From Argentina anserina (taxonomy: Eukaryota; Streptophyta; Magnoliopsida; Rosales; Rosaceae): DNA of 64,000 bases. The notes beneath the pieces were generated by a model. That model did no database searches. It saw nothing but the letters and a program-made list of their open reading frames with translations, and had not been told where the DNA came from. Position 1 is the stretch's first letter. Every line of letters begins with the position of its first letter. Location of the stretch: contig NC_065872.1 of the NCBI RefSeq assembly GCF_933775445.1, forward strand, positions 15,314,001 to 15,378,000, read 5' to 3'. Positions 23,423 to 36,500 of this stretch are shown one piece after another. The position numbers were made by a program, and so were the translations under genes.

Positions 23423-24870
23423 ATGGTTTGTGATGATGATGTTCTTTCACTATGCAAATCAGTTCTCCTCAATTCCACAAAATCATCAAAATTCAAATGT
23501 CCCTTCTCAGATTCCTTTTATACTCATCCCTCTGATCACTCACACATCGTCCTAATTACTAAAGTCTTGGATGTGAACAACTACAATGGTTGGAAAATGG
23601 ATATGCTCCGAGCTTTGAATTCCAAGAACAAAAACTTGGTTTTATCAATGACACAATTAAGTCTCCTTCAGAAAAGACTGATCTAGATGGCTACAAAACA
23701 TGGACTAAGGTCAACGACTTGGTGCAGCAGTGGATCACCAACTCTGTCAGTCAAGACATTGCTGAGAGTCTCACCTATTACTCTTCGGCTCAAGAGGTAT
23801 GGGAGGACTTACATGAACAATTTTCACAAGGTAATGCCTCTCAAATATTTGAGATTCAGCGAGATATAGCTTGTCATAAGCAAGGGCAACAATTAATCTC
23901 AGCTTATTATACAAAACTGAAAGGTTTTTGGGACGAATTAACTTCCTATTCTGAGGTTCCACACAACTCCCAAGGAGATCAACAGAGACTAATGCAATTT
24001 CTGATGGGTTTGAACGATACTTACAGTGCTATTTGCAGTCAGATTCTTTTGATGAACCCTTTGGCCTACAGTCCGACAAGCTTACGCTGTAGTACCACAC
24101 ATCCAGCCGAGTCCAGCGGTAGTGCGGTGATGGCGGTCCGAAACTCTGGCAGATTCATAAATCAAGAACAAGGTAGCAGGCCCAGTTTCAATCAGGGAAG
24201 GGGGAGATCTGAGCCAAATCCTCGACCACATTCTGGCAGATTCAGTTCTCAAGAATGACGATAAGGATCAGGGAGAGGCCGCCCTCAATGCGTCTACTGT
24301 GGAGACCCTGGACATTGGGTTCAGACTTGTTTTGAACTGATCGGCTATCCTCATAGTCACCCAAAGGCGAAGCAAACTCAGCAGACTTCCAAGCCGAATT
24401 CCAACACTTGTTTTAGAGTTCCATATGCCAACAACGTTTCTAGCGTTGTAAGTTGTCATGGTGGGCCTTCAGTCACTCTATCTGAAGCTTAATTTAATCG
24501 ATTTCTGGCAGCCGTTAGCAGTATGTCTCCAAGCTCCAACTCTCATGCCAATGCAACTTCGAAAGCTAATGCTGCAACTAAACTAAGTTTGTCCAAGGTT
24601 GCTTCCCGCAATTTGATCATCGATAGTGGGGCAATCAATCATATTTCATCATCAATTGAATTAATTCATTCTGATATTCGATGTTCCTTGCCTCCAGTCT
24701 TATTACCAAGTGGGGATAAAGTTGCTATTGTCGCAAAAGGATCACTACCCTTAAGTTCCAATTTCTACATCTATGATGTGTTATATGTGCCAAAATTTAA
24801 AGTTGATTTGATTTCAGTTAGTCGTTTGACAAGAGACATGAATTGTTCAGTGACTTTTTATTCTTATTGA
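23423..24870 (+). pseudogene. copia Gag and protease start, broken
   Basis: Gag begins at the ATG at 23423. The N-terminal copia domain reads LDVNNYNGWKMDMLRAL, then a frameshift near 23600-23640 leads into INDTIKSP..W..VNDLVQQWI and LHEQFSQGNASQIFEIQRDI, a UBN2-type Gag. A stop at 24256 precedes an intact CCHC knuckle (C-V-Y-C-x4-H-x4-C, about 24293-24335). A protease start with the active-site box IIDSGAINHIS is at 24615-24650, followed by the usual VLYVPKFKVDLISVSRL; it ends at a stop at 24868. Normal copia polyproteins would continue with integrase and RT. Confidence 0.85.
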
Positions 24871-24980
24871 CACATATTGCAAGATCTAGTTACAAGGAGG
24901 ATGATTGGTTTGAGTGAACAACTTGATTGATTATACTATTTGGTGTCATTAGTGACGGAGAAGTCCATGAACCACTTATT

Positions 24981-25422
24981 AGGATATATGTGACATCTTA
25001 TTAGAATGTGGGCATGTAGTGGATATATTAGAGATGAACGACAAATTTACTTCCATCGGACATGATACTAAACAACCGCTGAGATAACAACTCGGAGCTT
25101 GATCAGCATTATTAATTTATTATCATTACATAATATCATTCCATAATGACTGCCAAAGTGTAGTTGGTTTTGACATATTACCATAACGGAATAATTTTAC
25201 CACTAACAGCAGTTTTTGTGTGTGGAGAAAACCACTAATACAGTTAGATGCCCTTCAAATTCAAATTGGACCCACTAAGGCGTTAATTCACGCCGGCGCA
25301 TTCCATAGGTTTCCCTCTATTTCTTCCACAAAACAATTTTCATTTCCCTCTCTTTTCTTTCAGAATCTCTCTGAACCCTAATTCCCATTTCTCCACCCAG
25401 ATTGATTCTCAGAGAACCGAAG
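24981..25422 (+). promoter_or_regulatory. Upstream region and 5' UTR of the Apollo-like gene
   Basis: The proximal part, about 25310-25422, is rich in pyrimidines (TTTCCCTCTCTTTTCTTTC), typical of plant 5' UTRs, and leads to the start codon. I see no convincing TATA box. The distal part probably contains the last remains of the copia element. Confidence 0.4.
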
Positions 25423-28400
25423 ATGTCGATCGAAATGCCCAAAGGTCTACCCTTTTCAGTTGACACGTGGAGTCCTTGTTCAAAGAGAAAGCGTCACCAT
25501 TTCTTAACCCACGCTCACAAAGACCACTCGGTTGGGATCTCCTCTCACTTTTCTTACCCTATTTACTCTACTCATCTCACCAAAACCCTCCTTCTTCAAC
25601 ACTACCCCAAGGTTTGTGCTCAATTTTGGACCTTTACATGTTTTTACGGTCACCCATTTCAAGTTTTGGGTTAAAGTTTTGATTTTTACTTGGAAATTTT
25701 GCAGCTTGATGAGTCTTTGTTTGTGGGCATTGAAGCTGGGAAGTCTGTAGTTATTGATGACCCTGATGGTGTCTTCACTGTTTCGGCTTTCGATGCTAAT
25801 CACTGTCCTGGTATCTGTTCTTTCATGATGTTTTGGATTGGTTTCTCATTGGTTTCTGTGTGACATTTGAAACATATGAATGCAGTGGATTCAATTTGGT
25901 TTTTGGTGATGTTTGTTCATTGTTGAAGTTCTGATTTTTGAGCTCACATGTTATAATTGAGGTTCCTACAATCTATTATAGGAATGCAATAGATTGTTGT
26001 TCACTGTTGAAGTTCTAGGCTTTGTGCTCGTATGCTATGAGTGGGATTAAGTTGTCTTATTGATTGAGGTGGCTTAAAAAAAATCAATAAGCCCTTTGAC
26101 AATAGGTTTTGCGATAACTGATATACTTTATGCATCTGTTCAGGGGCTGTGATGTTCTTGTTTGAAGGAGAGTTTGGTAATGTTCTCCACACTGGAGATT
26201 GCAGACTCACTCCTGAATACCTGCAACGTTTACCAGAGAAGTACCTTGGTAAGAAAGGGAAGAAGCGTAGATGTCAACTCGATTATGTTTTCCTAGATTG
26301 CACGTTTGGGAAATACTATCACAGTTTCCCTAGCAAGTATTCAGCAATCCAGCAGGTACTACTCTCTGGTGCACCTGTAAAAAAACTCTTCTGTTTGATT
26401 CTATTTTGTTTTCCTTCCTAAGATAGGGCTAATTTCTCTCAAAGATGATGATGAGAATGAAAAATGTCAGTTTATTATTCAAGATTCAAGACTAGACCCT
26501 TTACACCGTCCACATTTACATGTCATACTATGATACCACACTGTAGATTATGCCTACTAGAGAGGACGAGGAGTAAGCACACTGTGTTTGTTAATTGTCA
26601 AACACTAGTACCTTACAGAAAATCATGCATGTAAGGAAACATTGAGGAATATGACTACTTGGGAGCAAACCAAGCGACTGACTGCTAGACCAACAACTCT
26701 TTGGTGACTCAAGTAGGAGTACTGATGTGTGATTCTGGTTCAATCTTTGATAAATGAAGATCATGAACTCCTTATAAATTAAAGTGAATGGTGATATATA
26801 TTTTATTTTTAGCAAAAGACAAGCTCATAATTATAAAGTAGAAACCTCAGCAGTGTATGAAGGCCTTGCCACTTTTTATAGGCTTGTACTATGACTTAGG
26901 CCCCAGATACATCTGAAAACAACTCTTTTTCTTGATGAGTTGCATTTTGGTGCTGTAATGGTTTTGAACTCATCAAGCTGCTTTCTTGTATTATCAAGCT
27001 GTATTGCAATGTAAATCTGTTCTGGTTATGGAATGTGCTGCCAAAACTGTATGATCTCACGGTCCTCACTTCAAATAATTGCTATAAGTTTATATTGACT
27101 TATAAACTTAGTGTTGAAATGCAACATTCATATCCTATTTTCATTTCCCTGTAATTTACGGTATTTACCATCTTCTTGCCTCTTTTGTAGTTTGCCCATT
27201 GTTTTCTATATGTACAGTGAATATTGCTGAATATGAAAATTGTCATGCAATTTGATTTGATGGAAACTTGCTGTAGTAGTAGTTATTGTGTATTCTCTTC
27301 CCTTTTAGTCTAGTTTCAAGTTTATGTTCCTTGGCTCCTAAAAAAAAAGGGTTATGGTCCTTGGCGGATGCATCTTGAGTTAGTGTTAGGTCTCTCTCTC
27401 TCTCTCTCTCTCTGGGTTTTCATTCTTTTATTTTGTTATTGTAGGTCATCAATTGTATATGGAAGCATCCTGATGCAACCGAGGTGTATTTGGCCTGTGA
27501 TCTTCTCGGTCAGGAAGAGATACTGGTCGATGTGTCCCGTACATTTGGATCAAAAATATATGTTGACAGAGTCACCAATCCTGAGTATTTTGATGCTCTG
27601 ACAGTCATAGCTCCTGAAATTATCTCCCAAGATCCATCTTCCCGCTTCCAGGTGCTTGATGCATTTCCGAAACTTAATGAGAGAGCCAAAGTAAAGTTTG
27701 CAGAGGCTCACATTAATTTGAAGTCTGAGCCTCTCATAATTCATCCTTCAGCACAGTGGTATGCTTGTGAGGTAGAATTGCTAGATAACGAAACTCAAAG
27801 AAAATTGAGGTTCAATGAAGCAGTAAAGGATCAATTTGGCGTTTGGCATGTTTGTTACTCGATGCACTCGTCTAGGGAAGAATTAGAGTGGGCTCTGTGG
27901 CTTCTAGAACCTAAATGGGTTGTTTCCACCACACCCAGTTGCAGGGCTATGGAGCTGAATTATGTTAAGAAGAACTGTTTGACCTCTCGAATATCTCCAA
28001 CTGATCTCCTCTGGAAACTTTTAGACATTAGCATGGAACATTCTTCTGTTGCAGCTGTATCAATTGAATATATTGAATCTTCAGTGTCTGAAGAGCCCAG
28101 TCAAAGTCCTGCAGTTTCTCAGTTTCTGCTGATAAAAAAAATTTCTTCCCCGAAAAAGTTCTTCAGTTTCTCTCCTCCTAGGAAAAGACCGCCTGTCACC
28201 TTATTTGGTAGAGCTAGGTTTGGGTTTCAAGAATCAGCTGTTCAAATCACAGAGAAGAACATTTTATACCTTGAAGATAAAGCTTTGCAAGATGTGGACA
28301 ATATAGTTGGAGGAAAGTTCTCCAACAAAGGGGAAGAAAGCAATGAGCAGAGATGCTGCAGCAAGATTTTGGTGAAAAAGGCGGATGGAAGTGCTTATAA

Positions 28401-28689
28401 AATACATTGCGAAAAGGCAGAGGAGATAAAGGCTGAATTGGATCATGCACAACTCAGTTCATGGGATGAACATGATCCGAAGTATGAGCTGGATAAGAAA
28501 AGACCAATTGAACTAGAAACTCACAAGATTCCCATTTCTGTTGGGTCACCAAATTGCTTCAATGAAAGATTCAGAAAATTATACAGGTCAATGAATGTGG
28601 CTGTGCCTCGGCCTCTTCCTTCTTTGGTCGAACTTATGAATGCTTGCAAGCGTGCTAAGAGGAGAGTTGATTTCTCACCTTGTAATTAA
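25423..28689 (+). CDS. Apollo/SNM1-like DNA-repair nuclease (metallo-beta-lactamase, beta-CASP)
   Basis: Four exons, 25423-25611, 25705-25810, 26144-26355 and 27445-28689, join in frame through GT-AG introns to 583 residues. The metallo-beta-lactamase motif H-x-H-x-D-H is at residues 30-35 (THAHKDH), with further metal-site motifs DANHCPG (93-99) and HTGD (114-117). A beta-CASP part (LDYVFLDCTFGKYY) and a DRMBL part (YSMHSSREEL, then WVVSTTP) follow. The last ~190 residues are a lineage-type tail with basic patches (SPPRKRPP, KRAKRR) that could act as nuclear signals. The family are 5'-3' exonucleases in interstrand crosslink repair and telomere end processing. The start was set by the first ATG after the UTR. 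Plant Apollo-type proteins resemble this most, but other SNM1 subfamilies are possible. Confidence 0.9.
27391..27414 (+). repeat. (TC)n microsatellite in the last intron of the Apollo-like gene
   Basis: An uninterrupted CT run lies about 30 bp upstream of the splice acceptor that ends at 27444. It extends the pyrimidine-rich part of the intron end, so its length could affect splicing efficiency; that is inference. Confidence 0.8.
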
Positions 28690-29335
28690 GTCACCAGTCC
28701 GTTCTCTGCTTTGATTATCCAACTGGTAAGAAAGAACAGTATAGAAGTTCTACAACACGTATGTATAGCTATTGTGGTGGTTATGCTGTATGTTGAAAGT
28801 TACACCAGATGGGTGTGTGGTTATAGAAATTGCACAATAAGACATTTGCCTGTTGTATAAGTTCAAGCATTGCCATGCGATAGAGGATTAAAATTGCATT
28901 AGTATAGCATTCTAGCATATACAGAGTTCTTACAATGATATAAATGCTATTGATTTATCTCCAATTGTTGAGGTCTAAACATGGTTTGGTATAAGATTCT
29001 GGTGGTGTGCTACATCAGGTGTTAGTCATTCCTTATTAAAAACTGGAGCATTGTAGCATCAATATCATTAGAGAATTAATAACCCGTTCATTATGAAATG
29101 GATATGGCACAGCTGTTCAATTATACATATTTGTAATATGAATGAGAAATAATTCTCGTGGTTGAACTGATCATATTTTTCTTGGTCTTTTAATTCCATT
29201 ACATTGACTTTTTACAGAAGTAAAAGAAAGATTTCAAATGCTGGATGTTCATGTATTTCTTAGCATTACTGACTTACTGAGTCATTACTACCTTGTCCTC
29301 TTGCATTTTAAGCGTTCCCTGTCTGCCTGCCTGCA
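28690..29335. other. Intergenic between convergent genes
   Basis: This holds the 3' UTR of the Apollo-like gene on the left and that of ndhO on the right (the genes converge). AT-rich, no gene seen. Exact poly(A) sites cannot be placed. Confidence 0.6.
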
Positions 29336-30480
29336 TCACAGTCTCTCATAATCGAGTTTCTCCGACTGCAAGAGAGCACAGAAGTCAGCTACTAGATCAA
29401 TCAACAGAGCCCAAATGACAAAGATGGAGTCTCAGTGACATATAACTAAGTGGACACTTAGTAAACAATCATGGTTTAAAATAAGAACTGCTGAGAATCA
29501 ATGATCTGAAGCTTGATTAGAGGTTGAAGGCCAAGCTTGTGTGATCGACTAAGAGTAATCGAGTAACCAAGTACCTTGATGAGCATGTCTGTTGGAAGCC
29601 ATGCTGGTGCGGTAGGTACCCCAACCCATGCAATCTATCAACATGTATAGTTTTCATGGTTAATAATGTGTAAACTACACCTGCACTTTCTGCAAGATGA
29701 ATGAGAAGGCATTGAAGCCAGACTGGATAGAAGTTTCTTACCAGTGCATACTCTCCGGTCTCAAATATGCGCAAATCCAGTACCTGAAAAGGTTCCTTTC
29801 AGTCATACTTCGCAATTCATCAACATCAAACTAACTCTTTTTAGCCTTTCTTCCAAAGCATACTATATTAACTTGGCATTATTTTTAGTAGTTGGTTATG
29901 TCATTGAGTTAGAAAAGGCTACATACCTCACCACGGTCTTCATAAATATAGTCCAACCCTTTGTAATAAGGTGGATGTCCAACTGATAGATACTGAAATC
30001 AAATTGTACAGAACATCTTAGCATCCCAATGGAAAACTTAAGAAATGCGAACAGAATCATATTTGATCTTACGAATCATAGTTCACTGGTACTTACATTA
30101 ACACTATTGAGATACTTTTCTTTGTCCACCCTCACAATCTGACTCTTCTTCACTGCCCATATAGAAAGTTACTAACAAACAATCAAGCAAAATTCACACA
30201 AACATTTTAAAGAATGTGGTTCTATATAAATATACTCACTGGAATAGACGGGCTTCTTTGGAGGCTTAAGAGTAGCTGTGCCTTTGCTTGCACTTGAAGG
30301 TTGAGCATTGGAACTAGACTCTTGGGGAGTTTTTTCCTGTTTCAGTTTCTCCTTTTCTGGTTCTGCAGCAGCTTTTACAGCTCTAATGGGCAAATGGTGA
30401 AGAGGGTTTCTTCTCAAGGTCTGTGGGAAAGGAGAGAAGGATGAAAATGAGTTCTGAGGCGGAGATCGAGAGAAAGCCAT
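29336..30480 (-). CDS. ndhO: NAD(P)H-quinone oxidoreductase subunit O, chloroplast (NdhO)
   Basis: Six exons on the minus strand, 30480-30240, 30152-30097, 29992-29927, 29783-29742, 29634-29575 and 29365-29336, join to 164 residues with consistent phases and GT-AG introns. The N-terminus is Ser/Pro/Arg-rich and fits a chloroplast transit peptide, followed by a Lys/Glu-rich linker. The conserved core is KSQIVRVDKEKYLNSVNYLSVG, then HPPYYKGLDYIYEDRGE, DLRIFETGEYAL, WVGVPTAPAWLPTDMLIK, and the tail SEKLDYERL, matching plant NdhO closely. NdhO is a nuclear-encoded subunit of the stromal arm of the chloroplast NDH complex, which returns electrons from ferredoxin to plastoquinone around photosystem I. 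A TATA-like ATATATAATAG lies near 30540 on the coding strand. Confidence 0.95.
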
Positions 30481-32024
30481 GGGAGTCTGCAGGGAGATAG
30501 AGCTTCAATATTGTGCTGATTCGAGTTTCAGTAACCTCTATTATATATTGAGAACAGATAAGAGATGATGAGTAGTAGCTAGTCTTTCATTTCAACGGCC
30601 AGCATTTGAAGACAAGACTAGTTTTTGTCTTGAGTTGCAACATATATCCTATATAAGTGAAAATTATTAAACAAAGACAACAAATTAACTGGAATATTAC
30701 AAATAAAATTTGGAAACAACCACAAAATGAAAGAAAATTTTATACTATACACTATATATGTGTTTTCCAGCGGTTCAACTCATGATCTAGTTTGAGAAAC
30801 AGAAAAGCTCTCATGAATCTAAGCTATTACATTGATGTTTTTGTTCCCAAGTACTGGAAATAGTGAAGAGAAACTTCTCCACGTCCCGAAATTTAACTGT
30901 ATGTATATATATATATATATATATTATAATATAGTAATCTTAATTGATTTGTATAACTATGTACGTATGTGTTAATTAGCCGCTGTGGTTGAACCTAGCA
31001 ACATTCAGGGTTTTAGAGTGTTTTTCTTTCTTGGTTTGGATTACGTAGTTTTTGCATTCATTAAACTTATTTTTTTTCTAGATGATTTATGCCATTATGC
31101 AAGAAGCTACACTACTAGAAAATCTCAAATACACTAAAATGCACACCAAAATTCCTTTTGTAATTGTTCTACAAAGATAATTTCGTAATTGACGTAATGT
31201 TACGCATTTCTCTCTTTAGAGGAGCTTGATGGGGTTGTGGTATTAGATGAAGAAAGCTTAAGTTGAAGGCTGTCTACAGAGGCAGAATTAAATGGAAGGG
31301 ATGATTCGTCGCCTTCAATATCTTCCAAGTCAACTAGAGATGTTTGATTCTGATCGATGAATCGTAATGCAATTTCACAATTTCTTATTATAATGGTTGC
31401 TGGCTAAACATGTATAAATCCTCTAAACTCTGATCAATACTCGAAAATGAAGGGTTTTGATTCCACATTGGAGAATAGCTAAGTTTGATTTCTTTTTTTT
31501 TTTGGGTCTTTAATCGATGTTATTCAGACAAAAGAAAAAGCTAAGTTTGATTTCGATATCCGCTATAGTACTCAACACTTGAAATGGAGTTCGCAATAGT
31601 TTAGTTGAAGGCTGCCAAATTGGTTGGGTGAGCCACTACTTCATCGATAGTGGATCATTCCGAAACTTATTCCTCCATTTTCTCCACACTTTTTGTTTGG
31701 TTTCGTACACACTGTTTTCCATTAGCAATGACATATCAGTTTCAACAGAATTTTCGTGGTAGAGGATCGGATCATTGCTGGTAGCTACCATGTGTCCCTT
31801 GTGCTTGCTAGTGATTTATGAATAGGTTATGCCTAAGGGGGACATGGTTGAACTCTTTTGGGTCTCAGAGCTGACTAATCTACCTCAACAAAGTTCAACT
31901 TCAGCTTCAGGCTTGAGCATCAACTTACAACTTGAAAATTTAAGACAGAGACAACCTCAACTGGTTTGGCTCAAGTAAGAAAGATGCCAAAGAATAGTCC
32001 GACTTGTTCAACGGCCGCGATGCT
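30481..32024. other. Intergenic between divergent ndhO and GONST1
   Basis: The bidirectional spacer. It contains an (AT)n run (about 30903-30923) and a lone CACTA-type motif CACTACTAGAAAAT at 31110-31123. No gene seen. The left edge should hold the ndhO promoter and the right edge the GONST1 promoter. Confidence 0.5.
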
Positions 32025-32036
32025 TATATATAAAAG
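32025..32036 (+). promoter_or_regulatory. Candidate TATA box of GONST1
   Basis: The sequence TATATATAAAAG matches a strong plant TATA box. A transcript starting about 30 bp downstream would run into a leader exon ending at a good donor (AAAG|GTGATC, 32301/32302), and the next acceptor (TATATAG, 32538-33538 side, ending 33538) lies just before the GONST1 start codon. The 5' UTR intron of about 1.2 kb is inferred. Confidence 0.5.
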
Positions 32037-33549
32037 GTCAAATAACTTCAACGAAACAAAGAAGGAAGACCGAAGACCCAAAGACACAACATTTAAATCA
32101 AGAGGCTTCAACTTTGAACTCATCTCTCTTCTTAAAGACCCGACCTTTCTGTTTCTCTAGCTTCCAATTCTTAAGGGGTTTTGATTCTGCTTCACCTTTT
32201 TGAAGCTCTGGAGCTTGATGGGTTCTCTCTGATTCCAACTTTTCTGGGGGTCTTTGTTCGGAGCTGCTGAGGTTTTTCTTTGACTTGAACTGGGATCAAA
32301 GGTGATCAAACTCTTGTCTCTTGCTTTTGATTTTTCAGTGGCTAAATTAAAATGGGTAGTTGTTGTTATTGTTTCTGCATCACTGGTTTGGTTTGTTCTT
32401 TGTATCTAGATCATATGTATTTCAAGCAACAGCTGAGATTTTGCTTAATTTTGAATCCAGTGAAGCTGTTCAAGCTAGAAACATTACATGGTTTGTTCCA
32501 CTATCCGTGGTATTATGTATCTTGAGTCTGCATTTGGTTGTCTATATTGGTTTGATTGGCCGAATGTTAGTGTGATACAACAATGTCACATAGTTTTTCA
32601 TTTGATACTGTTAGTTCAGCATTGACAAAGGTGGCTAAGGGCAACATTCTGGGTTTTTATAGGGTCCTTGACCAATAAGGTTGAATGGGTAACTATTTTG
32701 GTTGTATAATTTTATTGTTAGGTTAGTATGAGTTGGGGCGATTCCACCAGGGAGCCTTTGTTTACTAAGTGTTAGGATTTTGGAAAAGTAAAGAAGAGCT
32801 CTCTGGTGCAGCAATGTGTTTGCTTTCATCCGGGTACTTTGGATGGGAAGGAATAAATTTTGTATAGTTATAAAGGTGCAGGGATGGAGGAGCTTTGGGT
32901 TAGAGTGTAGTTCTTGGCAGCTTTATGGAGGTTTCTTTTAGCTGCAGTAGAATTCAGAGACTATAGCGTTGCTTAAATTTTGCTTGACTGGAGGACAGAT
33001 GTAGTCTAAGCATGGGGATCACTGGGTGGTTTTCTACATCATTTGCATATAAAATTGTCCACTTTTATAGTTTCCTTCTTTGTGGTCAAGAAAATTGTTT
33101 GTTTTCAAACAAAAGAGAAGACTTCCAACTAAAGCTTCTTGATTGTGTGATATTAAGTACTGGCTAGTGTGGAATTTCATTTCTTGTTGGATGAATGTAC
33201 ACATGGCATAATGTATGCAGTTATTTATTTATCATTACTTTTCATATAGACCCATGTATTCGGTGAAATCTGTTGGGAACCAGCCATGTTTCTCATAAGG
33301 TTTTCTTATCTCCAGTGTGGGATTCTCAGTCTGGGATGAAAGCAGGATGTCAGAGAGCATTCAGTTATTCATGTATATGTCCTGGATGTTCTCTCAAACT
33401 TGTTATTGATTCCTCACTAGAATATGAATAAAATATCTCGTGTCATCATAATCATTTCCATCTGCTCTCCCTTTCCTGTTTTTTTCCTCTTATCATTGAA
33501 TATAACATAGTAATTAACTTTTCTTGTACTGTATATAGGTTAATATTCC

Positions 33550-36500
33550 ATGAAGCCTTTTGAAAAGAATGAAGCTGATTTGGAAGATGGAAAGTTGGTT
33601 AAAGACAGAGATAGAACACCACGAAGTAATAAGGTGGTCAAAATACAAAACCAGGCCCTGTTGTCTGGTCTTGCATATTGCATATCTTCGTGCAGCATGA
33701 TTCTAGTGAACAAATTCGTGCTTTCCAGCTATAACTTCAATGCTGGAATTTCATTGATGCTTTACCAGGTAACTATCATTTGTTACTAGAAGTAAAGGTC
33801 ATATTCTATGTTATTTGTCTTTGCACAACTCTGTTTTACAAACACAATATGTAAGTGCTTGTTAGAGTTTATAATCTCATTGTTCTTCTTTGGATGCAGA
33901 ACCTCATCTCAGTTATAATAGTGTCTACATTGAGTTTGTTGGGGGTAATATCAACGGAACCACTAACATGGAGATTGGTTAAGGTCTGGTTGCCTGTGAA
34001 TGTTATATTTGTTGGGATGCTCATTACAAGCATGTTTAGGTATGAAATGGGTTACAAATTTCTTTCTATTTAAAGCCATCTTGGTGCTTAGTAATGTTTA
34101 AAAATGGTCTGACAATTAATATCACTCTACTTACAATTAGTGCCAGCATCTATCTTGTTCAATGTAAAAGCGTTTATTTGCCCTTTGTACAAGAGCACTT
34201 ACCTTCAAAGGCGGTCTCTGATACTTTACAGTTCCAAAGGACATACCTAACATATGAAAATTGGAAAACATTTTGTTTGATGCATATAGCTGTATTTTGT
34301 TGTCTAAATGACAAGTTGGCGTAATCATAGATTTAGCCCTCCATTTTTCTCCAGCTGGGGCACTGTATACAGTTACTTAACTCTTTGGTACATACGATAT
34401 ATTTCTGCTATGCATTGTTTCTATTCAACAGTTAGCAATGAATATATCTTCTTTTAATCTCTGGCCTATGAGTCTTGTACATAGGGTTTGCTGATTACTG
34501 GGTGATAATCATGGTGAATTTCTGATTCATGTATATGAACCAGCTCTTATAGTCTCTACAACTTAGTCAGTGCTAAAATTCCATGCCCTTTCTTTCCTCA
34601 TATTGTACTTGCATACTTTTTCTGTTTGCAGCTTGAAGTATATCAATGTAGCGATGGTCACAGTCCTGAAGAATGTTACTAATGTGATCACTGCTGTTGG
34701 CGAAATGTATCTTTTCCAGAAGCACCATGATAGCAGAGTATGGGCAGCCCTTTTTCTAATGGTATGTTGTTCTGGTTCAATTGATAAATGTTTGTGAGGA
34801 TTTTAAAATTTTAAGTCAGCTTTTAATTTTGAATTATGTAGGTTTTTTTTTTTGGCAACGGTGCTGCTTTGTCATATCTTGTCTTTCGTGGTGCTTATTT
34901 GCCACATCCTATCCTTTCCTTAAATTTAAAATTTACATGGAAATCAAAAACACAATTGTGTATAGGTAATTAAAATCAGCTTCTCAAAATCTTTAAGGTC
35001 ATACATATCAGCATGTATGACAACTTTTTCCCTTTTGGGTTGGAGGTGGGGTTGAATACATAATTTTACGCCACATGAGTGTGCATGTATGCTTGACATT
35101 TTAATTTAGGTGATGCCAAACAAGCCCATTCCACTGAGATGAAGCTTGTTGAGTTGATGATATTATTTGTGTTCTGGTAGTCTGCTGGCCTACTTTTGCC
35201 GCTGGTTTATTAGCGTGATTCTTATTCCAAGGGTCTGAGTGTCCACACTCAAGATGATGCTGTGCGTGTCTACATGCATTCACATGCACACAGTTTTTTA
35301 AAGATAAATTGTATGTCCAAGTATTCAAAAAGTGGAAACGGTCACCGAGTTAACATTGGTCATGCCTGCATCTTCTGTAACTCACTATGAACCTTTTTGA
35401 AGATGTTCTTTTGTGCCATAAAAAAACAAATGTGACTTTTCATGATTTTTAATAATGGCTAACTTTTGCAGATAATCTCAGCAATTTCGGGAGGGGTGAC
35501 TGATTTATCTTTTCATGCCGTCGGCTATGCATGGCAACTTGCTAACTGTTTCTTAACTGCATCTTATTCTGTGAGTACATAATCTGGAAGTTTCGATCTG
35601 TTCTGTAGATAATCACCGTCTCAGTTTATTCAAAATTTCCCTTATGCATATATGCTCCTATGCCGAACTGATTTGTTAGATTCTGCTACATTGTTGACTG
35701 CTCAATGAAAAATAATTATTAATTCATTCTTGTGCTGAAAATTATATAAAAATACAGTTCAGAACTCTTAAATTTACAAATTGAACATTATTTAGTACAC
35801 ATGGTAGAACACAAAATCAACAAGAGTGGACACTGCATCTAAAATCTGAAGTAATATCATAGTTTTGTGGTCTGTTAGTTAGATTTCTGTTGACATATGG
35901 TTTTTCGGTTGAAGGTATCCCAAATAATTGTATTGTTTGTGCAGCTAACTCTACGGAGGGTCATGGATACAGCAAAGCAGGTTACAAAATCTGGAAAACT
36001 CAATGAGTTTTCTATGGTCCTGCTAAATAACTCTCTTTCTTTGCCTCTGGGGATTCTGCTTATTTTTGTTTTCAATGAGGTTGATTATCTCTTTACCACG
36101 TGAGTATTCGGTCTTCTGTTTTTGATATTATCTAAATTTCAAGTAGCAGCATATAGCATATGTATGGTAGATGTTCTAAGTTTTAGAGTTGTGGTAGCTT
36201 CCAATAATTTTAAAGTTAAATGTGCCCCTGGAGCATCCAATGAAATTGGAATGATGAATATGAATAGCTGGATGCGAGACGAGGCTTTATACCAGTACAC
36301 AACATCGAGTGTCTAAACATTAACTAAGTACTGTCTTCTATGGTACTTTAGGTCAATGTGATTTAACTTCAATATATAAAGGTTTCTGAAGAACCACAGG
36401 AACTTTGTACAAGCCATGTGCAAATGCAAAGGAATGAATTCACACACACGACACCAAACGAAATCTTGACGTAGGTGGGAAGAGAAAGTTTGGCTCTGCT

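Larger units (their letters stand above)
21825..24980 (+). mobile_element. Truncated Ty1/copia retrotransposon, 5' LTR split by a MULE
   Basis: The 5' LTR starts TGTTGA at 21825 and ends TTAACA at 23237; without the inserted MULE and its duplicated 9 bp it is about 220 bp. It is directly followed by the primer-binding site TGGTATCAGAG (23238). Gag and the start of protease follow, then degenerate pre-integrase-like sequence to about 24980. Integrase, RT, RNase H and the 3' LTR are missing in the window, so the element was cut off at its 3' side. In the left LTR part, GAGTTGTAAA.. TTATGTGTAGTA is repeated in tandem (about 21866-21950). Confidence 0.85.
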
